Origin: Pseudomonadota bacterium
Lineage (GTDB): Bacteria; Pseudomonadota; Gammaproteobacteria; Steroidobacterales; Steroidobacteraceae
Length of the DNA stretch: 37,141 bases
Direction of reading: 5' to 3'
Assembly: GCA_021792755.1 (NCBI GenBank)
Contig: JAJYUA010000033.1
Coordinates: 1 to 37,141, forward strand
Part shown: positions 1 to 7,872 of the stretch, piece after piece
Layout: each line of letters opens with the position of its first letter
How positions within the stretch are numbered: the first letter of the stretch is position 1
The notes under the pieces: generated by a model
Database searches by the model: none
The model's input: only the letters and a program-made list of their open reading frames with translations
What the model was told of the DNA's origin: nothing
Program-made: the position numbers and the translations under genes

Positions 1-250
1 GGCTGGCGAAACCCATCAGGGACAGTGAGCATTGCTCACACCAGAAGTCCGGATGTACGGGTGCAATCTTTACCTGTCCGCCAGAACAAGATGACCGCTT
101 GGCAAAGTGGGGGCGTCCATGTACGTGCTCCCGGTGCTCCGGCCGCGGTACCTCGGTCCTCGCCAGCAGCTCAGGGCCCGTAAGAGCGCTGAAGAAATCC
201 ACCGCATCGAGCCGGTGGGCCCGTTCGGGTGATCGCCTGCTCACAGCCAT
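1..250 (-). pseudogene. Probable IS4-type transposase N-terminal remnant
   Basis: Reading leftward from an ATG at 250, the first ~40 codons (residues such as SPERAHRLDAVDFF and LTGPELL, then PEHRE) resemble from memory the N-terminus of IS4-family transposases. After PEHREH the similarity stops: the frame stays open to the window edge but reads as non-family sequence, so this looks like a broken or recombined end rather than a working gene. No inverted terminal repeat was identified upstream of the ATG. Positions 251-458, between this fragment and the bphP stop, show nothing recognisable. The family call is from recollection of the motif and is the weak point; a short unrelated ORF is the alternative. 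Confidence 0.38.
25..39. repeat. 15-bp perfect palindrome
   Basis: GTGAGCA and TGCTCAC form a perfect 7-bp inverted repeat around a single T. It lies inside the open frame of the degenerate transposase fragment, just where its similarity to the family has been lost. It may be an operator or part of another mobile-element end; nothing nearby decides. Confidence 0.4.
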
Positions 251-458
251 CTTACCAGTCCCGGTCAGCCCTCCCCATATCATTCAACGTCTTCCCGTCA
301 GGCTCAGGCGCTCCCCGCGTTTGCCGGCGATTAAGTGCCATTGGTTCCAGGACAGGGTGGCGGTGCAATTCCGCTGGTCAACTCGACAAATACCGTGCGG
401 CACTCATTGAAAACCACTCGGCCTGGCACTCCTCACCCGAGGCACCGCCGAGCCCCAT

Positions 459-3248
459 CTAGGCTCCAGGCTGACTGCCGCCCCGTCTGCCGAGCCAGCT
501 CGCTGCATCGTAAGCGGTCAGCTCCCTGCTGATCCTGTAGCCCTGCAAGTATTCCATGCCAGACTCGATCGCCTTGCACTCTCTTGCCTCTGTATCGATC
601 TGACAGGCAACGATCGGCACTTTCAAAACCCTTCCCATCTGATGGACGATCGCTATGAGCGCGTCACTTCTGGTGCTGTCCCTCGCCGGCTCGAAGAACG
701 CGCCCGCCAATTTGAACTGATTGATCTTAACCTCACCGAGTCGATTCAACGGCACCAATCCCTGACCAAAATGATCAATGTTCACCAACACTCCGAGCGT
801 CGAGAGCGCCGCTATCTTGGCAGATACCCGCGAAAACTCAGACTGAAGAACGGCCTCATCCAGATCAAAACGCAGCCACTCGAGACTCATATCAAACTCC
901 CGCGATATCGTGCTGAGCAGGCTGCAAAGATCGAGGCTCAAGAATTGTTTGGACGCGAGATTCAGGCTGACCGGCACCAGCGGAAGCGCCCCGCGAAGCC
1001 ATGACCTGCATTGCTGGACCACCTGCCGAATTCCCCAGTGCGCGAACTGCGCAAGCAGTTGGCATTGTTCGATCGCCGGCAGGAAGTCGCGCGCCGAAAT
1101 TTGACCTTTCTCGGGATGCGCCCAGCGGGCAAAGCACTCAATGGATTGCAGCGCTCTTGTCTTCGAGTTAACGATGGGCTGATACACCATCGACATGCCT
1201 TCATTCTGCATCGCGTCAAGCAGCGACTGGCGGACCGACTGCCGCTGCTCACTCTCTGACAACATGTCGTTCGTGAAAGACTTGAAGGTGTTGCGACCGG
1301 AATTCTTTGCGCGGTACAGCGCAAGATCCGCGCCCTCCAGCAACTCGCCGCGTTCGATGGCGTGGTCCGGACACATTGATACGCCGATGCTCACGCCAAC
1401 CTCGACGCTGTGCTGCTGAATCCGAAATGGGCGGCGAATATCCCGAATGATTCGCTCCGCAGTACGGTCCGCATCCTCGGGCGTTTCCAGGTCATAAGCA
1501 ACGATACCGAATTCATCACCTCCCAGTCGGGCGACCGTGTCACGGGCACGCACCAGGCTGCGCAGCCGGCTCCCTACCTGAATCAGCAGTTCGTCACCGA
1601 CCGCATGACCCAGCGTGTCATTGATCGCCTTGAATTTGTCGAGGTCCAGCATGAACACGGCGGCCTGCGTGTTGCCATTGAGGGCCAGCCGTATGGCCTC
1701 GCTCAACGATCTGTCGAACATGGCTCGGTTAGCCAAACCGGTCAGCGGATCGCGCAGTGCCATATCCTCGAGCTGTTCCTTCTCTAGATATTCAATCAGC
1801 AGTTCGCGCGCATGTCCGGCCGACTCGACCTCGGCCTCATCCCAGGGTTCGGCGGAGCCCTTCACCGTCTCGGTCCAGGCTTGAAAGGACGCACGCGGCG
1901 TCAATTGGGGGAGTTCCTCCCCAGAATCCGCCTGGCTCTGAGGTCTACCGGCCCACCGCACGTTCTCGATTTGCTCGCGCCGTAGCAGCAATAGATAGTC
2001 TTGTCCGTTCAATGGCATGTATAGGCTACCGCTGGCGAACCGGACCAGCGCCGGGTACGTGGCGAGGAGCGGGCTCACCATGTTGCGTGCCGCGATTTCC
2101 GATTTATCGAGGGTTTCCAGGGAATTGGTGAGGGCGCTCAGGCTAATCTCATCGGGAATGCTGCCACTGTGAAAGTTCTGGTTGTCAAGGTGAGCGAAAA
2201 TACCATCGGCTCGATAAACTTTGGCGATCTGGCCGAGTTGTGACACCAGCGCGCGCTTGTCGCTGCCTTGTGCGCGCAAGGCACCCAGAATCCCGGCAAA
2301 GCTCTCGCGAAGAGCGGAACGGGATTGTTCAAGCCGAAGTGTCACCATGTCGGTCATGTGCAGGGCAGCGGTCCTCGAGAGTTCCTCGCACAGTTGCCGT
2401 TGGTTTAGGCTCAGTGATCTAGGCGCGAGATGGTGACAGGCTACCAGACCCCAGAGTTTTCCAGCCACGATGATCGACACGCTGAACGAAGCTTCAACTC
2501 CGAGGTTTCTCAGGTATTGAATGTGAACCGGATGAACCGCGCGGAATTGAGAGAAGGACAGGTCGAGCGCCGGGCAGTCGGGCGCGCTGATCACTGCGAC
2601 TGTGTCAGCGTGTACATCGGCGATGACCCTCTGCCAATTGAGCAGATAGAGGCGGCGCGCATTGGCCGGAATGTCCGTGGCCGGAAATCGCAGTCCAAGA
2701 TAGCCCTGTATGCCGGGCTTGAGGCGCTCGGCGATTACCTCACCATGCCAATCTTCCCGAAACTTGTAGAGCATCACGCGGTCGTAGCCGGTAATGTCCG
2801 CCATCGCCTCCATAATCCGCGCGGCGGCATGCTCGGCGGTGTCGGCCTGCGACAATCCGCGCAGATAGCTGACTCGATCGGCCAAAAGGTGCTGGCGGCC
2901 TTCGGGTCGCCACGCTTCGATCTCGGCGAATGCCACTTCGCCGGCAGCATATGTGGCGACCAGCAGTGAGCGGCCAGCCCATTCTGCTCTTTGAATTCGG
3001 GGCAGCTGTATATCTGGCGTATCCGCGGGCACGAACATATTGCCTAACTGGTCCGCGCGAAACAGCACGTCCCAGTGCCGCCCCAAAAGCTCCGCCGGGC
3101 CCTTCCCGGTAAATTCCGCGATATTGGCTGAACATGCACAAATCAGCTGCGTGCGCTTGTCGAAGGCGATCAGACTGCCCATCGCCTGCAGTTGATCGCC
3201 GCGCGAAAGATCGGCGGCCTTGCAGTCGCCAAAGGGAGCATTCGTCAT
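459..3248 (-). CDS. bphP: Bacteriophytochrome with GGDEF and degenerate EAL domains
   Basis: 929-residue red/far-red photoreceptor that should bind biliverdin and control c-di-GMP. Order: PAS (about 10-110) with candidate bilin-binding Cys9; GAF (130-300) with the PATDIP motif (189-194, Asp192), His242 and the CHH motif (271-273); PHY (300-470) with the tongue motif PRASF; GGDEF (490-655), with an intact GGDEF at 576-580 and an inhibitory site RxxD at 567-570. The EAL domain (675-925) is degenerate: EAL reads ECF (704-706), the ELTE motif reads DLDE, DDFG reads DHFG (825-828), KID reads KIN (841-843) and EGVE reads CQID. I infer a light-regulated diguanylate cyclase with a non-catalytic, possibly regulatory EAL. 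There is no histidine kinase module. I chose the ATG at 3248; a TTG two codons earlier is possible. It follows bphO after a 199-bp gap on the same strand. Confidence 0.93.
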   Translation of the reverse strand: MTNAPFGDCKAADLSRGDQLQAMGSLIAFDKRTQLICACSANIAEFTGKGPAELLGRHWDVLFRADQLGNMFVPADTPDIQLPRIQRAEWAGRSLLVATYAAGEVAFAEIEAWRPEGRQHLLADRVSYLRGLSQADTAEHAAARIMEAMADITGYDRVMLYKFREDWHGEVIAERLKPGIQGYLGLRFPATDIPANARRLYLLNWQRVIADVHADTVAVISAPDCPALDLSFSQFRAVHPVHIQYLRNLGVEASFSVSIIVAGKLWGLVACHHLAPRSLSLNQRQLCEELSRTAALHMTDMVTLRLEQSRSALRESFAGILGALRAQGSDKRALVSQLGQIAKVYRADGIFAHLDNQNFHSGSIPDEISLSALTNSLETLDKSEIAARNMVSPLLATYPALVRFASGSLYMPLNGQDYLLLLRREQIENVRWAGRPQSQADSGEELPQLTPRASFQAWTETVKGSAEPWDEAEVESAGHARELLIEYLEKEQLEDMALRDPLTGLANRAMFDRSLSEAIRLALNGNTQAAVFMLDLDKFKAINDTLGHAVGDELLIQVGSRLRSLVRARDTVARLGGDEFGIVAYDLETPEDADRTAERIIRDIRRPFRIQQHSVEVGVSIGVSMCPDHAIERGELLEGADLALYRAKNSGRNTFKSFTNDMLSESEQRQSVRQSLLDAMQNEGMSMVYQPIVNSKTRALQSIECFARWAHPEKGQISARDFLPAIEQCQLLAQFAHWGIRQVVQQCRSWLRGALPLVPVSLNLASKQFLSLDLCSLLSTISREFDMSLEWLRFDLDEAVLQSEFSRVSAKIAALSTLGVLVNIDHFGQGLVPLNRLGEVKINQFKLAGAFFEPARDSTRSDALIAIVHQMGRVLKVPIVACQIDTEARECKAIESGMEYLQGYRISRELTAYDAASWLGRRGGSQPGA

Positions 3249-3447
3249 GTTCAAGGTCCAGTAGTAATACGATAGAACGCAACCTCAGTATACGTGCGGC
3301 CGCGGGTCGTTATGAGAGCGAGTAACTCCGCCCGGCGTCTGTATGGGGAAGTACATCATGCAAAATGAAGCGCGAACACCTCGCTTCCAATCCTCACCGG
3401 TCAGTCACCGCAGCGGAGCGATCATGCCGACCACCGAAAGCTTCAGT

Positions 3448-4071
3448 TTACGGGTACGCGGCAGAACAGATGTCCGCGATCCGCTCGAAGCAACGGATCG
3501 CGGAACGTACGACCACTTCGGCTTGTCCAGGCGCGAGGATCAGGGCGTTCAGGTGCGCAGTGAACCCCTCCCAATGCCGCTGCGTATCGCCGCCGTAGCA
3601 GCCGATGGATGAGAGTTGCCCCTCGGGTATGCCCAGGCATTGCGCAAAGCTGCGCTTGAGCACAAGGCCGCCGCGCTGCGAGCCCTCCAGCACGTAGAGC
3701 GGGCCGATCAGACAGAGCGGATCGTCGCTCTCCGTGACGAGTTCATCGGCATAATCAAGCGCCTGTCGCAGTGCGGCCGGCACGCTCGGACGCCGTGGCG
3801 CCTCCAGGTGTTCGAGATCGCGTTCAAGCAGTGGCACTTTCGGCAGGTAGCCTCCGAGCAGCGTCTCTAATGACGGACTCCCTGAATCGGCGCAGCGTTG
3901 TTCGAACGCCCCATGAATGATGGCCAGAGCGTGTAGATAGCTGAGCGTGCTCGGTGTCGGCAGACGCGCAGCCCGCAGGGCTTCGAAGAACGGCAAATGC
4001 TCGAGCCATCTGTGGGCACTCGCCGTTTCGACTTTAAGTCGCTCGCTCAAGGTGGGCGAAGGAATTTCCAT
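3448..4071 (-). CDS. bphO: Heme oxygenase making biliverdin for the phytochrome
   Basis: 207-residue BphO-type heme oxygenase, which opens heme to biliverdin IXalpha, the chromophore of the phytochrome encoded next. The N-terminus has the family pattern L-x-x-x-T-x-x-x-H with His20 as likely proximal heme ligand, and residues 126-131 read YVLEGS followed by GG, the distal-helix signature. Length fits the family. Pairing with bphP is a common arrangement. The ATG lies three bases after the stop codon of the truncated integrase, with no convincing ribosome binding site there, so translation may be coupled to the integrase remnant, or the true start may be the TTG seven codons further in (LSERLK). 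No promoter was recognised between integrase and bphO. Confidence 0.9.
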   Translation of the reverse strand: MEIPSPTLSERLKVETASAHRWLEHLPFFEALRAARLPTPSTLSYLHALAIIHGAFEQRCADSGSPSLETLLGGYLPKVPLLERDLEHLEAPRRPSVPAALRQALDYADELVTESDDPLCLIGPLYVLEGSQRGGLVLKRSFAQCLGIPEGQLSSIGCYGGDTQRHWEGFTAHLNALILAPGQAEVVVRSAIRCFERIADICSAAYP

Positions 4072-4074
4072 CGT

Positions 4075-4977
4075 TTAGCGCGGAAAATGCACGAAGGGGT
4101 AAAAAAGGTCCCGATCCTCTGCGCACGGGCGATCGACGATGTCGAGATACCACCCGCGGGCTGGATCCTTGCGCAGGTCATCGAAAGCCAGCCCCGCGAA
4201 CTCCTCCGGACGCCCTCCAGTGTAGTACATGAGAGCCGGAATCCAGTAGCTCGCCTCGCCTGACTGCCCCGGTGAGCGATACCGGGCGTTAAACACCTCG
4301 CTCCAGCTGCTCTTGGCCGTGGCGCTCGGCGATAAGTGCGGGGCCACCATGTAGAGTGGATGCGTCCCGGGCGCCTCCGCAGGCGCCTCGACGGGGTCCC
4401 CACGATGGCGGGAAAGCTGCTCATCGAGCGTGCGCACCACGGCGCGAAGGAACGTCCCTGCGGCGTGCGCCGCCTCGTCCGGCTCTGGATTGAAGCGGAG
4501 CCCGCAGAGGTGCAGGAATGAGCGCAATGCGGGCAGGATGGGGGCTGTGCCTCCCTGGGCCAGCATCCCGGCAAGCTCCGCACGCTGAGCCTGAAGCTGG
4601 GAGCCCAGCTCTTCGAAATCTTCGTCATCGAGGCCCGCCTCGCGCCGGCGCTCATCGGCAAGGAGGACTTGGCGGGAGTAGAAATCCCCAATCCCGGCGA
4701 GCTGCTCGTCCGTGAGGCTTCGAACGCTCAAGGGATGCTCGGAGGCGCGGCTGACGTCGATCTCGGCGCGCTTGGCGGCGAACTCGCGCTCGATGGCCGC
4801 AAGCTCGAGGATCGCCTTCGAGCGCGCCGTGCGCGGATCGGCGGTGCCGAGACTGCGAACGATCTCGGTCTTGCCCTGCGGATACGCGGTGAGCAGGGGC
4901 TTGGGGATGCGCCGGCGCACGTAATACACGCCGCCCTTGCCGCGTTTAAATACGTTCCGGTCGTCGGTTGCTTTCAC
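4075..4977 (-). pseudogene. int: Decayed tyrosine recombinase (integrase)
   Basis: 300-residue remnant of a DUF6538-type phage/island integrase. The N-terminal region is intact (residues 8-75, with VYYVRRRIPKPLL). The middle runs from a 'WSEVF' segment (225-229) straight into the start of the catalytic domain (EASYWIPALMYYTGGRPEEF, Arg256), so the ~150-residue SAM-like core-binding domain found between these in full-length relatives is missing. The C-terminus ends soon after at 'FPR', without the H-x-x-R box or catalytic Tyr. Full-length family members are roughly 450-550 residues. Recombinase activity is therefore not expected. It starts with GTG at 4977, preceded by a G-rich ribosome binding site, 92 bp from tRNA-His and pointing away from the tRNAs. 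It marks an old integration into this tRNA locus. Confidence 0.85.
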
Positions 4978-4985
4978 GATCTGCC

Positions 4986-5023
4986 CCCACAGTTGTGGTA
5001 CAGACCGTGTAACAACCTAGGTT
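4986..5023 (-). promoter_or_regulatory. Inverted repeats upstream of the integrase start
   Basis: CCACA-gt-TGTGG (4986-4997) and the perfect palindrome AACCTAGGTT (5014-5023) lie just upstream of the integrase GTG. On the minus strand TATAAC, overlapping the palindrome, could serve as a -10 element, but no good -35 is present. These may be leftover operator or recombination-directionality sites of the lost element. Confidence 0.35.
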
Positions 5024-5068
5024 ATACAGGCGCCCTTTACGCGAGATAACAGGTACTCGAGTGGGGAT

Positions 5069-5145
5069 TGGGGTGGACGATGGGACTCGAACCCACGACA
5101 ACCGGGATCACAACCCGGGACTCTACCAGCTGAGCTACGTCCACC
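5069..5145 (-). tRNA. tRNA-His (GTG)
   Basis: The 77-nt minus-strand sequence folds as a cloverleaf: acceptor GTGGACG/CGTCCAC, anticodon stem CCGGG/CCCGG around a loop with anticodon GTG, and T-loop GTTCGAGTC. An encoded extra G at -1 pairs with C73, the hallmark of tRNA-His, and CCA is encoded. It lies 142 nt downstream of tRNA-Arg and is probably co-transcribed from the promoter at 5437-5466. Confidence 0.97.
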
Positions 5146-5220
5146 GTCGTCGTAACCATCACCCGGCGGCTCGCGCCGCCTTCCCGTACACGGGGTCCTC
5201 GCCCTGCCGCCTGCGCGACC

Positions 5221-5251
5221 GGCGTGCCCGGCAGGACTTGAACCTGCGACC
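5221..5251 (-). repeat. 31-bp duplicate of the tRNA-Arg 3' end (att-like)
   Basis: Positions 5221-5251 are identical to 5288-5318, which is the T arm, acceptor 3' strand, discriminator base and first two bases of CCA in tRNA-Arg. Identity ends at both edges (c versus t, c versus a). The two copies are 36 bp apart. A partial 3' tRNA copy downstream of the intact tRNA is what tyrosine recombinases leave at the far attachment site; with almost nothing between the copies, it reads as a scar after element loss or a nested second att site. Confidence 0.8.
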
Positions 5252-5286
5252 CATTTGCCGCCCCCAATCGAAGCCGCCATTGGTCG

Positions 5287-5363
5287 TGGCGTGCCCGGCA
5301 GGACTTGAACCTGCGACCACCGGCTTAGAAGGCCGGTGCTCTATCCAGCTGAGCTACGGGCAC
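5287..5363 (-). tRNA. tRNA-Arg (TCT)
   Basis: The 77-nt minus-strand cloverleaf has acceptor GTGCCCG/CGGGCAC, D arm GCTCAGCTGGATAGAGC, anticodon stem CCGGC/GCCGG with loop CTTCTAA (anticodon TCT), T-loop GTTCAAGTC and an encoded CCA. It is first in the Arg-His transcription unit. Its 3' 31 bp are duplicated just downstream, marking it as an integration target. Confidence 0.97.
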
Positions 5364-5436
5364 GCGGATGCATCGCCCAATCGCCCGCACACCGGCCTCC
5401 GTGCCCTGCCGACAGACCTACCGCACGGGGGGGCGC

Positions 5437-5466
5437 ATGATACGGAACCGGCGGTGCCAGCGTCAA
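5437..5466 (-). promoter_or_regulatory. Sigma-70 promoter of the tRNA-Arg/tRNA-His unit
   Basis: On the minus strand, TTGACG (5466-5461), an 18-bp spacer and TATCAT (5442-5437) give five of six matches to each consensus hexamer. The bases after the -10 are GCGCCCCCCC, a GC-rich discriminator typical of stable-RNA promoters under stringent (ppGpp/DksA) control. The predicted start is about 65 nt before mature tRNA-Arg. The stringent-control reading is inference from the discriminator. Confidence 0.75.
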
Positions 5467-5543
5467 TTTCTGATTCTACGCATGCCGCGGGCGTGCCGCA
5501 GAGGCGATGCTAGGCGCCAGTTTGCCACGGAGCGATTGCAGCC

Positions 5544-6233
5544 ATGCCTCCTGCAAAACAAGTCCCCTCGGCGCCCTCCGGCACCGAAACCCGTGAAATC
5601 GAATGGCAGCTCGCCGTCACCGACCTCGGCGTCGTCCGGCACTGGCTCGAGGAACACAAGAAGGTCGGCGCACTGCTCATCCAGCCTCGTCCCCGGCAAA
5701 TCTTGCGCGATACCTACCTGGATACAGGAGATTGGCGCATATTTCGTGCCGATTTCGCCCTGAGGCTCCGCGAGACCTCCGATGGCGCAGAGGCCACTCT
5801 CAAGAGCCTGCGCTCCGCGCAAGAGCGCCTTGCCGATCGGCAAGAGATCACCGAGCCTTTGCCTGAGCCGGACGATTGGCTGCGCAACGCGCACGGCCCT
5901 GTCGGAGCCCGGGTGCGTGAGATCGCAGACGGCGTGCCGCTCAAATCTCTCTTTACGGTCCACACCCGGCGGGAGCGATTTGCCGTCCACAATCCGCTGC
6001 ACCCGGCGGACATCGGGGAAATCGCCCTCGACGAGACGGAATTCCGCTCCGCCGCGAACGTGCCTCTGGGCCGCCTGCAGCGGGTCGAGGTCGAGGCGCT
6101 GGGGCCTCCGCTGGCTGCGCTTGAGCGCCTTGTCGCCACGCTTCAGGAGCAGTGTGGCCTCGAGCCGGCGCCGGAGAACAAATTCGTGGTGGGCCTGCGC
6201 CTGACGGGACTGCTACCTCCACCCCCGATGTAG
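5544..6233 (+). CDS. CYTH-domain triphosphate hydrolase family protein
   Basis: 229 residues, a single CYTH domain (about 15-215), the triphosphate tunnel metalloenzyme fold that hydrolyses inorganic triphosphate, thiamine triphosphate or similar, or makes cAMP in class IV cyclases. Seen: the opening acidic motif reads EIEWQ (18-22), so the ExExK lysine is replaced by Gln; RLR (74-76), TLK (85-87), EIALDETEF (159-167) and VEVEAL (181-186) match later tunnel strands. No C-terminal CHAD domain follows. A GGAG at 5529-5532 precedes the ATG. Inorganic triphosphatase is the most likely activity, but the altered first motif makes this uncertain. It diverges from the tRNA unit and converges on emrB, ending 17 bp from it. 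Confidence 0.82.
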   Translation: MPPAKQVPSAPSGTETREIEWQLAVTDLGVVRHWLEEHKKVGALLIQPRPRQILRDTYLDTGDWRIFRADFALRLRETSDGAEATLKSLRSAQERLADRQEITEPLPEPDDWLRNAHGPVGARVREIADGVPLKSLFTVHTRRERFAVHNPLHPADIGEIALDETEFRSAANVPLGRLQRVEVEALGPPLAALERLVATLQEQCGLEPAPENKFVVGLRLTGLLPPPPM

Positions 6234-6250
6234 GCGCTCCTTGGCGGCGC

Positions 6251-7855
6251 TCAGTGCGCCCCGGCGGAGATCGCAGCCGCGTCGGCGCCCGCCTTGACGG
6301 GCCGCGCGAACCAGATCAGAAACACCATCGCGACGAACAGGATCCCCGAGACGTAGAAGATATCGTCCGCCGACATCATGTAAGCCTGGTTGTCGACGAG
6401 GTGATTGAGGAGCCGCGCACCCTGCTGGCTCGAGAGTCCCTGAGCGTGCATCTGCGCCATGAACTGCCGCGCTTGCGGATTGGAGGTCAAGCTTGCAACC
6501 AACCGGTCATGGTGCAGCCTCGCGCGCCGCGACCAGAGCGTCGTCGTGATCGAGGTCGCGAATGAGCTGGCGGTGATGCGCGCGAAGTTGATCAGTCCCG
6601 AGGCGGATGCGATGCGCTCGGAATCCAGGCCGGAGAACGCCAGCGTCAGCAGCGGAATGAAGAAGGTGGCCAGCGCCGCGCCCTGAATCAGGGTCGGCAG
6701 CAGCATTACGTCGAAGCTCGTCTGCGTGGTGAAGTCCGCCCGCATGAACATGACGAGCGCGAAGATGAGGAAGGACACGGTGACGAACCAGCGTGGATCG
6801 ACGCGGTCGACCAGCCGTCCGACCACCGGCGTCAGCACAATCGCGAGCAGGCCCACCGGAGCGAGAACCCAGCCCGCGAGCGTCGCGGTGTAGCCCATGT
6901 ACTGCTGCAGCCACAGCGGCAGCAGGACCACGGTACCGAAGTACAGGCCGTAGCCGATGGACATCGCCACCGTGGCCACCAGGAAATTGCGGCCGGCGAA
7001 CAGGTGCAGGTCCACGACCGGGTGCTTGTCCGTCAGCTCCCACACGAGGAACACCGCGAAGGAAATCGCCGCCACGATGGCGAGCGTGACGATGAGCGCC
7101 GAACCGAACCAGTCGAGATCCTTGCCCTTGTCGAGCATGATCTGCAGCGAGCCCACCCACAGAACGAGCAGCCCCAGCCCCACCTTGTCGATGGGCAGGC
7201 GCGCGGTGGCCGTTTCCCGGCGCCGGTAGATGGACCAGGTGATGGCCGCGGCGACGATCCCGATCGGCACGTTGATGTAAAAGATCCACGGCCAGGAGAT
7301 GTTGTCCGTGATCCAACCGCCGAGCACCGGTCCGACCACCGGGGCCACCAGCGTGGTCATCGACCACACCCCAAGCGCCGCGCCGGCCCGGGACTTCGGG
7401 TAGCTCGAGAGCAGCAGCGCCTGCGACAGCGGAATCATGGGGCCGGCCACCAGTCCCTGCAGTGCGCGGAACAGCACGAGTGTGCTGAAGGTCGGGGCGA
7501 GTCCGCACAGCGCCGAGGTGATGACGAACAGCAGCGTCGATGCGGTGAACAGCCGCACCTGCCCGAGGCGGCGGGTCAGCCAGCCGGTGAGCGGCATGGA
7601 GATGGCGTTGGCCACCACGAACGAGGTGATCACCCACGTGCCCCGATCGGGCGAAACCCCGAGATCACCGGCAATTGCCGGGATCGACACGTTGGCGATG
7701 GACGTGTCGAGCACGTTCATGAACGTCGCGAGCGACAGGGCAAGCGTGCCGAGAACGACTGCCATGCCCTCGAGGGGCGGCAAAGCCGCCGGGGCCACCG
7801 CCCGAGGTGGTCCCGGCGGCGCCTGCCGCTGAGCCACTGACTGGTCCTGTGCCAC
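6251..7855 (-). CDS. emrB: EmrB-type MFS multidrug efflux transporter (DHA2)
   Basis: 534-residue inner-membrane proton/drug antiporter of the 14-helix DHA2 group. The first helix carries the DHA2 signature LDTSIANVSIPAIAGDL (near residues 49-65), motif A is GWLTRRLGQVRLF and motif C is GPVLGGWITD. Length matches E. coli EmrB. The gene begins 17 bp after emrA, so the two are surely co-transcribed. EmrB pumps need a periplasmic adaptor (emrA, next door) and an outer-membrane channel; no channel gene is in the window, so a TolC-like protein elsewhere is likely used. Substrates cannot be read from sequence. Confidence 0.93.
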   Translation of the reverse strand: MAQDQSVAQRQAPPGPPRAVAPAALPPLEGMAVVLGTLALSLATFMNVLDTSIANVSIPAIAGDLGVSPDRGTWVITSFVVANAISMPLTGWLTRRLGQVRLFTASTLLFVITSALCGLAPTFSTLVLFRALQGLVAGPMIPLSQALLLSSYPKSRAGAALGVWSMTTLVAPVVGPVLGGWITDNISWPWIFYINVPIGIVAAAITWSIYRRRETATARLPIDKVGLGLLVLWVGSLQIMLDKGKDLDWFGSALIVTLAIVAAISFAVFLVWELTDKHPVVDLHLFAGRNFLVATVAMSIGYGLYFGTVVLLPLWLQQYMGYTATLAGWVLAPVGLLAIVLTPVVGRLVDRVDPRWFVTVSFLIFALVMFMRADFTTQTSFDVMLLPTLIQGAALATFFIPLLTLAFSGLDSERIASASGLINFARITASSFATSITTTLWSRRARLHHDRLVASLTSNPQARQFMAQMHAQGLSSQQGARLLNHLVDNQAYMMSADDIFYVSGILFVAMVFLIWFARPVKAGADAAAISAGAH

Positions 7856-7872
7856 AGCCTGCGCTCCGCCGG

